Positions 1 to 8,824 of a stretch of 64,000 nt of DNA are shown piece after piece. The DNA is taken from NCBI RefSeq assembly GCF_039533965.1, contig NZ_BAAAUN010000001.1, positions 2,206,950-2,270,949 on the forward strand. Direction: 5' to 3'. This stretch comes from Microbacterium luteolum. Lineage in GTDB: Bacteria; Actinomycetota; Actinomycetes; Actinomycetales; Microbacteriaceae. Both the position numbers and the translations under genes were made by a program. A model generated the notes under the pieces. That model searched no databases. It saw only the letters and a program-made list of their open reading frames with translations, and was not told where the DNA came from. How positions within the stretch are numbered: the first letter of the stretch is position 1; every line of letters begins with the position of its first letter.

Positions 1-1067
1 CCTGGCTCACCGGCTATCGCGTGCGCTGGTATCGGCAGCACACGTCGACGTCGATGCCACCGGCGCAGTGCATCGTGGTGCATGTCGAGGAGGGCAGCCC
101 GTTCATCATCGATGCCGGCTACCACGACGAGCTCGCGCGGACCGCGACCGTGCTCGATGACGTGCGCACACTCCCCTCGTCGTCGGAGATGCACGAGGCG
201 TCGCTCGACGACTACGTGAGCTTCCTCGCCGACCAGCTCCGACCGTGGGCCGGCTCCCGCGTCGGGATGGAGCGGTGGAGCTGCATCCCGAGCCCCGCGG
301 TCGCCGACGTCGTCGACGCCATGCTCGAGGAGCTCGGATGCCGCATCGTCGACGTCACCGTGCCCTTCCGCGGCATCCGGCGTCTGAAGAGCCCCGCCGA
401 GATCCGCAAGATCGAACAGGCGCAGGCCGCGGCCGATGCCGGAGTCCGCGCGATCCTCGCGGAGGCGACTCCCGAGACCTCCGAGCTCGAGGCGTGGGGC
501 ATCTACTCCCTGGGAATGGTGCGCGCGGGTGGCGAGCCCGCGGCGCTGCACGAGACCGTCGCCGCCGGATCGTCGGTCTCCGCACTGCACCGCCTCAGCG
601 GCCGCGCACTCCTGGGATCGGGGCCGGTGGTGCATCCCGATGTCGCCTCGTCGGTCGACGGCTACCACGCCAGGGCCACCCGCCCCCTGATGTTCGGGCG
701 GGTCTCCGATGAGAGCCGCCGCCAGGTGGCCATCGCCGCGGGAGCCTACGACGTCGTGCAGCAGCACGGCGTGGTCGGTGCGCCGTGGCAGCAGTTGATC
801 GATGCGCTGCGCACCTACTTCGCCGAGAGCGGGGCGCCCGGCGCCGGCTCGGCCGCGTACGAACTCGGACTCTCCGTCGCTCCCACCGACTTCGTCGGGG
901 AATTCACCTGGGGGATGGACGACGAGAGGGACGACGTCATCGAGGCGGGCCTCGTCACCAACTTCGAGTCGTGGACCTCGCTGATCCTCGTCGACACCGT
1001 CGTGTTCGAGGAGACGGGTCCGCGGTTCCTCTCCACGCTTCCGCGCGACGTGCTGGAGTTCGCATGA
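1..1067 (+). CDS. M24/creatinase-fold protein, 5' truncated by window edge
   Basis: The reading frame is open from base 3, so the gene starts outside the window; the visible part is 354 residues. The order (creatinase-like N-terminal domain, then a pita-bread domain ending in the LVDTVVFEETGPRFLSTLP block) matches Xaa-Pro aminopeptidase/creatinase proteins. The metal ligands of the peptidase branch look lost: the usual GYxxDxTR reads GYHARATRP, no GHGIG..HE block is visible, and the final ED reads VD. That is how creatinase-like, non-metallo members of the fold look, so peptidase activity is doubtful. It overlaps the next gene by 4 bases (ATGA), implying coupled translation. The neighbouring hydantoinase-like cluster suggests an amide or ureido substrate (inference). 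Confidence 0.88.
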   Translation, partial: WLTGYRVRWYRQHTSTSMPPAQCIVVHVEEGSPFIIDAGYHDELARTATVLDDVRTLPSSSEMHEASLDDYVSFLADQLRPWAGSRVGMERWSCIPSPAVADVVDAMLEELGCRIVDVTVPFRGIRRLKSPAEIRKIEQAQAAADAGVRAILAEATPETSELEAWGIYSLGMVRAGGEPAALHETVAAGSSVSALHRLSGRALLGSGPVVHPDVASSVDGYHARATRPLMFGRVSDESRRQVAIAAGAYDVVQQHGVVGAPWQQLIDALRTYFAESGAPGAGSAAYELGLSVAPTDFVGEFTWGMDDERDDVIEAGLVTNFESWTSLILVDTVVFEETGPRFLSTLPRDVLEFA

Positions 1068-1966
1068 CCGCGTCGCCGTGGAATCGGCAGTTCGATCTGC
1101 AGACCTCAGCCGGCTCGATCCGCGTGCGCGAATGGGGCGACCCGGATGGGCCTCTCGTCGTTTTCCATCACGGGACGCCGAGCAGTTCGGTCGCGGTGCC
1201 CGGAGGGTGGATGGGGCCGACGGCCGCCGGGGTGAGGCTCTGCTCCTACGATCGACCCGGCTACGGCGGATCAGACAGCGTCCCGGGGCGCACCGTCGCC
1301 GATGCCGCTGAGTGGAGCAGGAGCATCGCCGACGTTTGCGGCGCGGAGCGGTTCGCGGTGAAGGGCACCTCGGGTGGAGGGCCGCACGCGGTTGCGACGG
1401 CAGCCCTCCTGCCGGAGAGGGTGAGCGCCCTGTGCGTCGACGTCGGTCTCGGCCCTGCCATGTTCGGGTTCGATGCGGCGACCGGGATGGTGGCCGAGAC
1501 CGTCGCCGAGATCGATGCCGCGCGCCGAGGCGAGATCGCGCTGTGGGCGCATCTGACCTCGCTCGGAGACGGCACGGACGCGCTGGCCGACTGGTTCGAA
1601 AGATTGCCGCCCAGCGATCGCGAAGTGCTCGGCCGTGATCAGGTGCAGCATGAGGAAGCCGTCGAGGCGACCGAATGGGCTGCACACGGCATCGACGGCT
1701 GGGTCGACGACGACCTCGCGCTGTTCGCCCGCCCCTGGGCGTTCGACCCCGCCGCCGTCCTGGCGCCCACCAGGCTCGTCTACGGCGGGGCCGATGTGCT
1801 CGTTCCCGTGTCGCACGGCGAGGCATGGCTCGCACTGCTCCCGCACGCCGAGCTGCAGATCGTGCCCGGTGGCGGCCACTGGCTGCGCGATCACGAGATC
1901 GAGGCGCTCCGCTGGTGCGCCTCCGCGATCACGCCGCCAGTCGCCCCACCGCTCTCGCGCGGATGA
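1064..1966 (+). CDS. alpha/beta hydrolase
   Basis: A 300-residue single-domain alpha/beta hydrolase. HHGTPSS at residues 35-41 gives the oxyanion segment, GTSGGG at 101-106 is the nucleophile elbow with Ser103, YGGADVLVP carries the likely acidic residue and GGGHWLRDH the catalytic His. The start is the ATG overlapping the stop of the upstream creatinase-fold gene, so the two are co-translated and probably act in one pathway. Its 3' end runs 38 bases into the convergent hydantoinase-like gene, with no room for a terminator. The substrate cannot be read from the sequence; an ester or amide released by the upstream enzyme is plausible. Confidence 0.9.
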   Translation: MTASPWNRQFDLQTSAGSIRVREWGDPDGPLVVFHHGTPSSSVAVPGGWMGPTAAGVRLCSYDRPGYGGSDSVPGRTVADAAEWSRSIADVCGAERFAVKGTSGGGPHAVATAALLPERVSALCVDVGLGPAMFGFDAATGMVAETVAEIDAARRGEIALWAHLTSLGDGTDALADWFERLPPSDREVLGRDQVQHEEAVEATEWAAHGIDGWVDDDLALFARPWAFDPAAVLAPTRLVYGGADVLVPVSHGEAWLALLPHAELQIVPGGGHWLRDHEIEALRWCASAITPPVAPPLSRG

Positions 1967-3476
1967 GCACCGCGGTGCCGTCGGAGTAGGCGACGGGGAG
2001 CTCCTCGACCGCCACCACCTCGATCGTGTCGGGGTCGGCACCGGCGAGCCGGGCCCGGTCGGTCGCCTCGGCCGCGGCATCCGCTCGGGACGCACGACGG
2101 TCCGAAGGATCGGCGCGGTAGATCTTCTCGATCTGACCCGCGACCTCGCCGAGCGCGGCTCCGACGGCGTTCGCCGCACCGAAGTGGTCCGGTCGGATCA
2201 GCGAGGACACCCCGTCGAGCTCGGCCGGAGCGATGATCCCTCCGCCACCGACGAGGATCACCGGGACCGGCGCCGCGTTCGGCTTCATCCGGTCGATCGA
2301 GTCCTCGAGGATCGCGCGCATCGCGGTCCATGCCGCCGCACCGCGCTCGGGGTCGACGGTCGGCGTCGCCAGCCCGGCGATCTCCGCACCCCCGAAGGCG
2401 AGGGCGATGTCGGTGGCCGTGAGGGTCGCGCCGCCGAACGCGAGGCTCTCCTGCGGCAGACGGTAGCCGACGCTGTCGGGCCCGACGGTCACCCCGTCGC
2501 CGGATGGACGGATGATCGTGCCGCCGCCGAGACCGACCGAGAGCACGTCGGGCATCCGGAAGTTCGTGCGGATGCCGCCGATCTCCACGGCGTGCGCGGA
2601 CTGCCGCGGGAAACCGTCGACGAGCACGCCGATGTCGGTCGTCGTGCCGCCGATGTCGACGACGAGGGCGTCGGTCGCCCCGGAGAGATGCGCCGCCCCG
2701 CGGATGGAGTTCGTCGGACCGCAGCCGATCGTCAGCACCGGGAACTCCAGCGCGTACTCGAGCTGCATGAGCGTGCCGTCGTTCTGACCGAAGTACGGGG
2801 TCGCCGGGATACCCCGAGCACGAAGCGCGGCGACGAAGCCGCGGGCCATCTGCGTCAGCGTCTGCATCAGGGCCGCGTTGAGGACGGTCGCGTTCTCACG
2901 CTCCAGAAGTCCGAGCGAGCCGATGCGCGCCGACCGCGACACCGGCAGGCCGAGTTCGTCCGCGACGATCTCGGCGACGCGCTCCTCCTGGCTCTCGTCG
3001 ATGGGCGAGAACACGCCGACGACGGCCACGGCGTCGACCTCACCGCGCATGCGATCGCACGCCTCGCGCACGGCCTGCTCGTCGATCGGCGCCAGCAGGC
3101 GGCCGTCGACCTCGAATCCGCCGGGCAGCAGGTACGCATGATCGCCGATCGCGCGCCGCAGGTCGTCGGGCCAGCCCTCGAGCGGCGGAACGGCCGTCGT
3201 CGCCGGAGCTCCGAGTCGCAGGATGCCGACGCGCCCCAGCCCGCGGCGCTCGACAATGGCGTTGGTGCAGTGCGTGGTGCCGAGCATCGCGTGCGACACG
3301 AGAGCAGGGTCGACACCGGATGCCGCGAGCACGGCGTCGATCGCATCGGCGACCCCGTCTCCGGTGTCGCGCGTCGTGGGCCGCTTCACGGAGGCCACGA
3401 CGGCGAGACGGTCGTCGAGGATCACGGCATCCGTGTTCGTTCCCCCGACATCGATCCCGATACGGTAACCGGCCAT
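1929..3476 (-). CDS. hydantoinase A/oxoprolinase family protein
   Basis: A 515-residue ASKHA-fold protein: IGIDVGGTNTDAVI near residue 6 and VVDIGGTTTDIGV in the middle are the two phosphate loops, with TTHCTNAIVERRG between them, as in ATP-dependent hydantoinase/5-oxoprolinase A subunits. It is shorter than full HyuA (about 650-700 residues), lacking the extra C-terminal domain. The ATG shares one base with the stop of the upstream DUF917 gene (TGATG), a strong sign of coupling; an upstream in-frame extension lies in DUF917 coding sequence and is not credible. No HyuB partner is present. It probably activates or opens a hydantoin-like ring together with the DUF917 protein (inference). Confidence 0.92.
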   Translation of the reverse strand: MAGYRIGIDVGGTNTDAVILDDRLAVVASVKRPTTRDTGDGVADAIDAVLAASGVDPALVSHAMLGTTHCTNAIVERRGLGRVGILRLGAPATTAVPPLEGWPDDLRRAIGDHAYLLPGGFEVDGRLLAPIDEQAVREACDRMRGEVDAVAVVGVFSPIDESQEERVAEIVADELGLPVSRSARIGSLGLLERENATVLNAALMQTLTQMARGFVAALRARGIPATPYFGQNDGTLMQLEYALEFPVLTIGCGPTNSIRGAAHLSGATDALVVDIGGTTTDIGVLVDGFPRQSAHAVEIGGIRTNFRMPDVLSVGLGGGTIIRPSGDGVTVGPDSVGYRLPQESLAFGGATLTATDIALAFGGAEIAGLATPTVDPERGAAAWTAMRAILEDSIDRMKPNAAPVPVILVGGGGIIAPAELDGVSSLIRPDHFGAANAVGAALGEVAGQIEKIYRADPSDRRASRADAAAEATDRARLAGADPDTIEVVAVEELPVAYSDGTAVLIRARAVGRLAA

Positions 3477-4627
3477 CAGGCAGCCTTCCCCTCGGTGGTC
3501 CGCGCGCTGTCCGGAAGCGCACGGCGCTCGCGCGGGATGTCTTCGACGGGGACCCAGTCGACGTCGTACCCGAAGTGCGCGGGCCCCGCCGTGAGGAGCC
3601 CCATCGGCGTGCGCCACTTCTCATGACAGGGGATCGCGATCACCGCGACGCGCGCGCCGTAGCGGAGCGACTCTGTCGTGATCGGCATCCCGGTGGCGAG
3701 GTCGAGCACAGAGATGAGGTCGGGCGTCACCGCGGCGAGCGCTCCATCACGGCGGGCCAGCAGCATCTCGTTCTGGAAGTCGAGGCGGAACGCGCTCCCC
3801 CGGTCGGCTCCGACACCATCGAGCTCGGCCGCCCCGCGGGTGAAGCCACCGTCGACCGCCCGCTGCAGGTCGGCGACCTTGCCCTCGAACAGGCGCACCG
3901 CGTCGAGGTCGGCGCACAGGGCGTCGATGCGCTCGTCATCGCGGAGCTCTCTGCCGGCGGCATCCCGTCCGCGCAGGATGCGCCCGATGCGCTTCGCCAG
4001 GGTGAGTGTGCCGGGGATCGCACACTCGCGCACGACGTCGCCACCGTAGGCGTAGTCGATCATCGTCGCCCCGCCGCCCATCTCGACGGTCACGGCGCGG
4101 GCGATGCGCTCCGACCACGCGCCGTCGACGGGACGGCTGACGACCTCGTTGCCGTGGTGGTCGACCATCACGGTGGCACCGGGGCCGTAGCCCGCGAGGT
4201 GGAAGGTCACCATCTGCGCCTCGGGGAAGGCTCGGCCCATGGCGTCGCCGTCGACCACGGGGAGCCCCGCGAGGGCGGCCGTGGCGATCGGGATCATGGA
4301 GTTGCCGCCGCCGACCTCGATCGGCATCACCGCCGTGGGGCGGCGACCGACCGCGCGCTCGATGGCGGCGAGAGCCGCGAGCAGCTCGGATTCGGCCTGG
4401 ATGCGTTCGACGCTCACCGAGGGGGCGCCGATGCCGCCGATCGGGATGACGAAGTCGTCGTCGGTCAGGTCGTCGACCCCTCGCAGCGCGACCGGACCGT
4501 GCAGGCGGATGAGGCGCTTCGCCATCAGCGAGCCGACGTGCGGATCTCCGCCGCCACCCGTACCCAGCACCGCGGCGCCGAGGGCGATCTCGTCGATGTC
4601 CGCCTCTGTCAGCTGCGCGCCGGTCAT
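3476..4627 (-). CDS. DUF917 (S-methyl-thiohydantoin desulfurase-like) protein
   Basis: A 383-residue protein with the family signature GTGGGGDPH at residues 22-30, then PIGGIGAPSVSVER and GGGNSMIP. It is full length for DUF917 proteins, which typically sit next to HyuA-like proteins; as I recall, Pfam now names the family after S-methyl thiohydantoin desulfurase. The start ATG overlaps the permease stop by 4 bases (ATGA), and its own stop overlaps the HyuA-like start, making it the middle gene of a three-gene unit. A catalytic role on a (thio)hydantoin ring is an inference from family name and context. Confidence 0.9.
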   Translation of the reverse strand: MTGAQLTEADIDEIALGAAVLGTGGGGDPHVGSLMAKRLIRLHGPVALRGVDDLTDDDFVIPIGGIGAPSVSVERIQAESELLAALAAIERAVGRRPTAVMPIEVGGGNSMIPIATAALAGLPVVDGDAMGRAFPEAQMVTFHLAGYGPGATVMVDHHGNEVVSRPVDGAWSERIARAVTVEMGGGATMIDYAYGGDVVRECAIPGTLTLAKRIGRILRGRDAAGRELRDDERIDALCADLDAVRLFEGKVADLQRAVDGGFTRGAAELDGVGADRGSAFRLDFQNEMLLARRDGALAAVTPDLISVLDLATGMPITTESLRYGARVAVIAIPCHEKWRTPMGLLTAGPAHFGYDVDWVPVEDIPRERRALPDSARTTEGKAA

Positions 4628-5988
4628 GCGCTCACTCCATCGTCGAGGCGAGCGGGGTCGTCGAGACGCGAGGGCTCCGCCGAGGCGGGAGCGGATGCCG
4701 CGGCATCCGGCTCCACCTTGCGACGCAGCGGCACCAGCGCGAGGTAGACGAGGAAGCCGACGATCAGACCGTCGAGTGCGGAGATCGTGGTGAGGGTGAA
4801 CCACCCGAAGCCCGGCCCGTCGGCGGGATTCGTCGTGGCCACCGCCACGAGGATGCCGACCACCCAGGCCGCGATCGACCAGCCGTCGGCCGTGGGGACC
4901 GCGGCTCCGTGCGCCCAGCGCGGACCGCGGCGGCCGGTGAAGAACGCCGCGAGGTAGACGCCGCCGTACGGCGCGATGATGATGCCGATCACGAGGATGA
5001 AGGGCACGAAGTAGTCGGCGGCGCCGATCACTCCGATGATGATGCCGATGACGCCGAGCACGGCGGTGACCATGCGGCGGTCGAACCGCTTGCTGATCGC
5101 GGCGAACGAGAGCCCGGCCGAGTAGAGGTTCGTGGTGTTGGTCGTCCACTGCGCGAGGATCAGCACGACCACGGCGACGCCGCCGAGACCGAGCGCGAAG
5201 AAGATGGCCATGAGCTCGGTGCCGTCCATGATCCGCGCCAGCAGGATCGAGACGACGATGATGATCGAGTTGCCGAAGAAGAATCCGACGAAACCGGCGA
5301 TCATCGCCTGCTTCGGCGTGCGGGCCCAGCGGGCCATGTCGGGTGCGAGCACCACGCCCAGGATGAAGATGCCCATGACGAGCGAGACGGCGCCGCCGAA
5401 CGTGATCGTCTGCTCGACGGGAGCGTCGAGCCCGGACGCCCCGTTCACGGCGAACGCGACGATGACCCCGACCAGCAGGAGCAGGAGGAGCAGCGGCACG
5501 GCCAGGGCGCTCAGACGGTTGATGGCGCGGTAGCCCCAGAACGCGGTGAGCGCCATGAGGACGGCGCCGACGCCCGTGAAGATCTGCACGGGGACATCGA
5601 TGCCGGTGAACTCGGCGAACGCGATCTGTGCGTTCGCGCCGAAGAATCCGGCCTGCACGGCGAACCAGCCGATCAGGCTGACGGAGATGGCGAGGGCGAG
5701 GATCGCGCCGCCGACCTTCCCGAAGACCGCCCTCGAGATCATGGCGCTGCTGAGCCCTGTCGACGCGCCGACGTAGGCGCACCCCATGGCGAGCAGCCCC
5801 AGCAGGAGCGAGCCCAGCACGGTGGCGGCGATCGCGGGCCAGAACGCCATGCCGGAGGCCAGTGCGACACCCAGGAAGGCGCCGGAGAGATCGATGCCTA
5901 TCGCGATCCAGACAGTCGCGATCGACAGCCAGCTCTTGCGCTGGTCCTGGGGCACGACGCCGTGCTCGTAGTCGGTGGTGGTCATCAT
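4624..5988 (-). CDS. NCS1-family permease (cytosine/hydantoin type)
   Basis: A 454-residue, strongly hydrophobic protein with about twelve predicted membrane segments. The N-terminal block WIAIGIDLSGAFLGVALASG and the ISRAVFGKVG segment are typical of nucleobase:cation symporter-1 proteins (CodB, Mhp1). Mhp1, the best-known hydantoin transporter, comes from Microbacterium, which suits the hydantoinase-like genes downstream. The start is the first of two adjacent ATGs, about 8 bases after an AAAGAG-like ribosome site. It is first in a permease - DUF917 - HyuA-like unit, so uptake probably feeds those enzymes. A cytosine or other nucleobase substrate is also possible. Confidence 0.92.
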   Translation of the reverse strand: MMTTTDYEHGVVPQDQRKSWLSIATVWIAIGIDLSGAFLGVALASGMAFWPAIAATVLGSLLLGLLAMGCAYVGASTGLSSAMISRAVFGKVGGAILALAISVSLIGWFAVQAGFFGANAQIAFAEFTGIDVPVQIFTGVGAVLMALTAFWGYRAINRLSALAVPLLLLLLLVGVIVAFAVNGASGLDAPVEQTITFGGAVSLVMGIFILGVVLAPDMARWARTPKQAMIAGFVGFFFGNSIIIVVSILLARIMDGTELMAIFFALGLGGVAVVVLILAQWTTNTTNLYSAGLSFAAISKRFDRRMVTAVLGVIGIIIGVIGAADYFVPFILVIGIIIAPYGGVYLAAFFTGRRGPRWAHGAAVPTADGWSIAAWVVGILVAVATTNPADGPGFGWFTLTTISALDGLIVGFLVYLALVPLRRKVEPDAAASAPASAEPSRLDDPARLDDGVSA

Positions 5989-6071
5989 CTGCTCTTTCAG
6001 GAGTAGCCGTGCGGGGCCGTCCGCGGGATTCGGGTTCCCAAGATGCGGAGGGCCCCGCAGGGCGGGCTTGT

Positions 6072-6650
6072 TCAGCGGGAGAGGATCGTGGCGAGGTGAC
6101 GCCAGGCCTGCTCGAAGCGCTCGCCGTACACTTCGGGTGCGTAGTGCGTGAGCTGCAGGAAGAGGCCGTCCATGAAGACGAAGACGAGCGCGATGAAACC
6201 GTCGGCGTCTCCGTCGATGAAGCTTCCGGAGGCGACGCCGTCGTCGTAGGTCTGGCGCACGGCGGCGGCGAGCTTCGATTCCGAGTCGAGGAAGATCTCG
6301 CGCAGCTGCCGGCCGGCCGGGCCGTACTCCGTGACGGCGGCGCGCAGACTGAACTCGGCCAGGTCGGGGCGGTCGCGGTAGTACGCCTCGATGCCGCCGA
6401 GCAGGTGGCGCAGGCGGGCCAGTGGCTCGAGTTCGCCGCTGCTGCGAGCCAGATCGTCGAAGAACGCCGTGTGCTCGATGGCGACCTCGGCGTACACCGC
6501 CTGGTACAGCGCCTCCTTGCTGGAGAAGTGCGCGTAGAGGGAGGGCGTCTTGATGCCGACGGCCTCGGCGATCTCGCGCAGGCTCGCCTCGGCGTAGCCC
6601 TGGCGCGCGAAGATCGTGCGGGCCTCGGCGAGGATCGTTGCTCGGGTCAT
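6072..6650 (-). CDS. TetR family transcriptional regulator
   Basis: A 192-residue regulator. The N-terminal helix-turn-helix is clear (EARTIFARQGYAEASLREIA, then SLYAHFSSKEALY, residues 8-47); the rest is an all-helical ligand domain. Its ATG lies 3 bases from a perfect palindrome, so it very likely represses itself. It is encoded just upstream of, and parallel to, the permease - DUF917 - HyuA-like unit with an 83-base gap, so it may be co-transcribed with that unit and control it. The inducer is unknown. Confidence 0.93.
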   Translation of the reverse strand: MTRATILAEARTIFARQGYAEASLREIAEAVGIKTPSLYAHFSSKEALYQAVYAEVAIEHTAFFDDLARSSGELEPLARLRHLLGGIEAYYRDRPDLAEFSLRAAVTEYGPAGRQLREIFLDSESKLAAAVRQTYDDGVASGSFIDGDADGFIALVFVFMDGLFLQLTHYAPEVYGERFEQAWRHLATILSR

Positions 6651-6653
6651 GAT

Positions 6654-6677
6654 TGCCTAACGACTATTAGTTAGGCA
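6654..6677. promoter_or_regulatory. TetR operator palindrome
   Basis: TGCCTAAC, 8 bases, GTTAGGCA: a perfect 24-base inverted repeat 3 bases upstream of the TetR start codon, in a visibly AT-richer stretch. Size and position are typical of a TetR autoregulatory operator. Confidence 0.8.
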
Positions 6678-6737
6678 GAGAGTATCCCCGGTTCTCGGTA
6701 TCGCGCAAGACCCCTGAGCTACGCGGCCAATCTCTCG

Positions 6738-8009
6738 TCAGTGCAGAGGAGCAGGGATGGGCACCACGGCGTTGCTCCTCCGCGCCTCCTCAGCGAGCCA
6801 GACGATCCGGTGCGTCGCCAGGCTCTCCTGTGGTCCGGACAACAGGCCGGAACGGTCGCCGGTGCGCACCGCCTCGAGGAACGCCTCGACGAGTGCGTCA
6901 TCCGCGCCCCCATGCCCGTCGGCCGCGCTCGCGTTGCCTCGGGACTCGGGGACGACGTCGTACTTCTCGTCCCGAGCGAAATCGTGCACCACGAAACCAC
7001 GTCCGTCGCCCTCGATGCTGCCGTCGGTCCCGAACAGACGCGTTTTGCGGAAGTCGAGTTCTGTGAACGCCGTGACGGTGAAGGATGCCGTCACTCCGCC
7101 CTGGTACTCGATGTTGACGACCTGGTGATCCACGACGTCGTTCTGACCGTCGAAGACGCAGCGTCCGTACGGACCTTCGCGTAGCGCGCGGTCCACGCCC
7201 TCCGCGGAGACGTCCGTCGTCAGCACGGCGAGCGGCCAGCGCTCGAATGTCTCGTCGCCGAGGAAGCCGCGATAGATCCGTGTCGCGGAGTACGCGCAGG
7301 TGTTCTGCAGCGGGCAGTCGAGGCAGCGGTCGGTGGCGCCGACGGGCTTGCTCTCCGGCCGGAAGTGCAGCAGGCTCCCGAAAGAAGAGACGCGTTCCGC
7401 CGGGAGACCGATGATGTAGGACAGCCAATCGATGTCATGACTGCTCTTGGTGAGCAGCATCGGACCGGAATCGGCCTCTCGCGCCCAGTTCCCGCGGACG
7501 TAGGAGTGAGCGAAGTGCCACCACCCGATCGGCTCCAGATGCTCGACAGAGACCAGACGACCGATCACACCGTCGTCCAGCAGCCGCTTGAGCGTGCGCG
7601 AATAGCCCGAGTACCGCATCACGTGACACACCGCGAGCATGACACCCGCGGATTCGGCGGCCTCGACGATTCGGGCGGACTCCTCCTCGGTCGGCGCGAT
7701 CGGCTTCTCCAACAACAGGTGATAGCCGGCGCTGGCGAGACCGATCGCGGGGTCGGCATGCAGACGATCGGGAGTGGACACGACTGCCGCGTCGGCGACT
7801 CGCTCGCCTTGCGCGACGATGTCCTCCCACGTCGCGAAGCACTCGATCCGCTGCCCGGCGAACTCGGCCAGGAAGGCGTCTCGTCGCGATCGGTCGGGCT
7901 CGACGACCGCCGTGATGGCCGCGCCCTGTGCCACCGCGCGCCGCGCATAGCCGGTCCCCCGCGATCCGGCCCCGATCACAGCGAGGCGGACGGGATTCGA
8001 GAGGGTCAT
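6738..8009 (-). CDS. Gfo/Idh/MocA family oxidoreductase
   Basis: A 423-residue NAD(P)-dependent sugar oxidoreductase. Rossmann motif VIGAGSRGTGYARRA at residues 10-24, EKPIAPT as the catalytic-Lys block, then the C-terminal alpha/beta dimer domain with SSHDIDWLSY. It carries a four-cysteine insert, CLDCPLQNTC plus a further CVF, unusual for the generic family but seen in a subgroup of larger Gfo/Idh proteins. Last gene of the sugar ABC operon (ATGA overlap with the permease), so it probably oxidises the imported sugar or a derivative in the cytoplasm. Confidence 0.93.
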   Translation of the reverse strand: MTLSNPVRLAVIGAGSRGTGYARRAVAQGAAITAVVEPDRSRRDAFLAEFAGQRIECFATWEDIVAQGERVADAAVVSTPDRLHADPAIGLASAGYHLLLEKPIAPTEEESARIVEAAESAGVMLAVCHVMRYSGYSRTLKRLLDDGVIGRLVSVEHLEPIGWWHFAHSYVRGNWAREADSGPMLLTKSSHDIDWLSYIIGLPAERVSSFGSLLHFRPESKPVGATDRCLDCPLQNTCAYSATRIYRGFLGDETFERWPLAVLTTDVSAEGVDRALREGPYGRCVFDGQNDVVDHQVVNIEYQGGVTASFTVTAFTELDFRKTRLFGTDGSIEGDGRGFVVHDFARDEKYDVVPESRGNASAADGHGGADDALVEAFLEAVRTGDRSGLLSGPQESLATHRIVWLAEEARRSNAVVPIPAPLH

Positions 8010-8824
8010 TTGAGTGCTCCTTGGACGAGGCCGGCGACGAACTTGCGCTGGAAGATGAAGTAGAGGATCACGATCGGAGCGATCACGATGATCGTTCCTG
8101 CCGCCAGGAGGGGGATGTTCTCGCCGTACTGCTGCACGAACGTCCCCAGACCGGACGGTGCCGTGCGCCGGGAGGGATCACGGATGAGGATGAGCGCGAG
8201 CAGGAACTGGTTCCACGCCCACATGAACGTCAGCAGGGCGTAGGTGATGATCGCGGGCTTGGCCCCCGGAACGAGGATCTGCACCAGCGTGCGGAACCGG
8301 CCGGCGCCGTCGAGTTGGGCGGCTTCGATCAACTCCGTCGGGACGGACTCGAAGTGCGTGCGCATCCAGAAGATCCCGAAGGGCATGAACGCGCCCGCCA
8401 GCGGGAGGATGACCGCCCAGTAGGTGTCGATCAGACCCGTCGATCGCATGGCGAAGTAGAGCGGGATGACGATCGCCTCGTAGGGGAGCGTGAGTCCCGC
8501 CAGAAAGAACGCGAAGAGGAACCCCTTCGCCGGCATCCGCATCGTGCCCATCGCGTAGCCGGCGAGCGTGGCGCAGACCACGGAGACAGGCACGACGACG
8601 AGGGCGATGATCGCGCTGGAGGCGAGCAGCGAACCGAATCCGGCCATGCTCCACGCCGTCGCGAAGTTGCTCCATTGCGGATCGGTCGGCCAGGTGAGCG
8701 TCGGCGCCAGGGTGTCGGCCGGCTGCAGCGCAGCCGAGACGAGCGCGAAGAAAGGCACGATGACGCTGAGCACTGCGACCAGAAGGAACGCAGCGGACAG
8801 GATGCGGGAGCCGGCGGATCTCAT
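8006..8824 (-). CDS. carbohydrate ABC transporter permease (MalG type)
   Basis: A 272-residue inner-membrane permease of the MalG/UgpE branch with six hydrophobic segments; the EAA loop ELIEAAQLDGAGRFRTL, which docks on the ATPase, lies near residue 170. The start ATG overlaps the stop of the partner permease by 4 bases, and its stop overlaps the oxidoreductase start in the same way. No ATPase gene lies in this operon, so a shared MsmK/UgpC-type ATPase from elsewhere must energise it (known for this family; inference here). Confidence 0.93.
   Translation of the reverse strand: MRSAGSRILSAAFLLVAVLSVIVPFFALVSAALQPADTLAPTLTWPTDPQWSNFATAWSMAGFGSLLASSAIIALVVVPVSVVCATLAGYAMGTMRMPAKGFLFAFFLAGLTLPYEAIVIPLYFAMRSTGLIDTYWAVILPLAGAFMPFGIFWMRTHFESVPTELIEAAQLDGAGRFRTLVQILVPGAKPAIITYALLTFMWAWNQFLLALILIRDPSRRTAPSGLGTFVQQYGENIPLLAAGTIIVIAPIVILYFIFQRKFVAGLVQGALK

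Noticed and set aside
785-1063. Long N-terminal extension of the alpha/beta hydrolase
   Set aside because: It is Arg-rich shadow translation of the upstream gene; the ATGA start at 1064 fits the family.
3479-3617. Extended N-terminus of the HyuA-like protein
   Set aside because: It lies in DUF917 coding sequence; TGATG coupling gives the real start at 3476.
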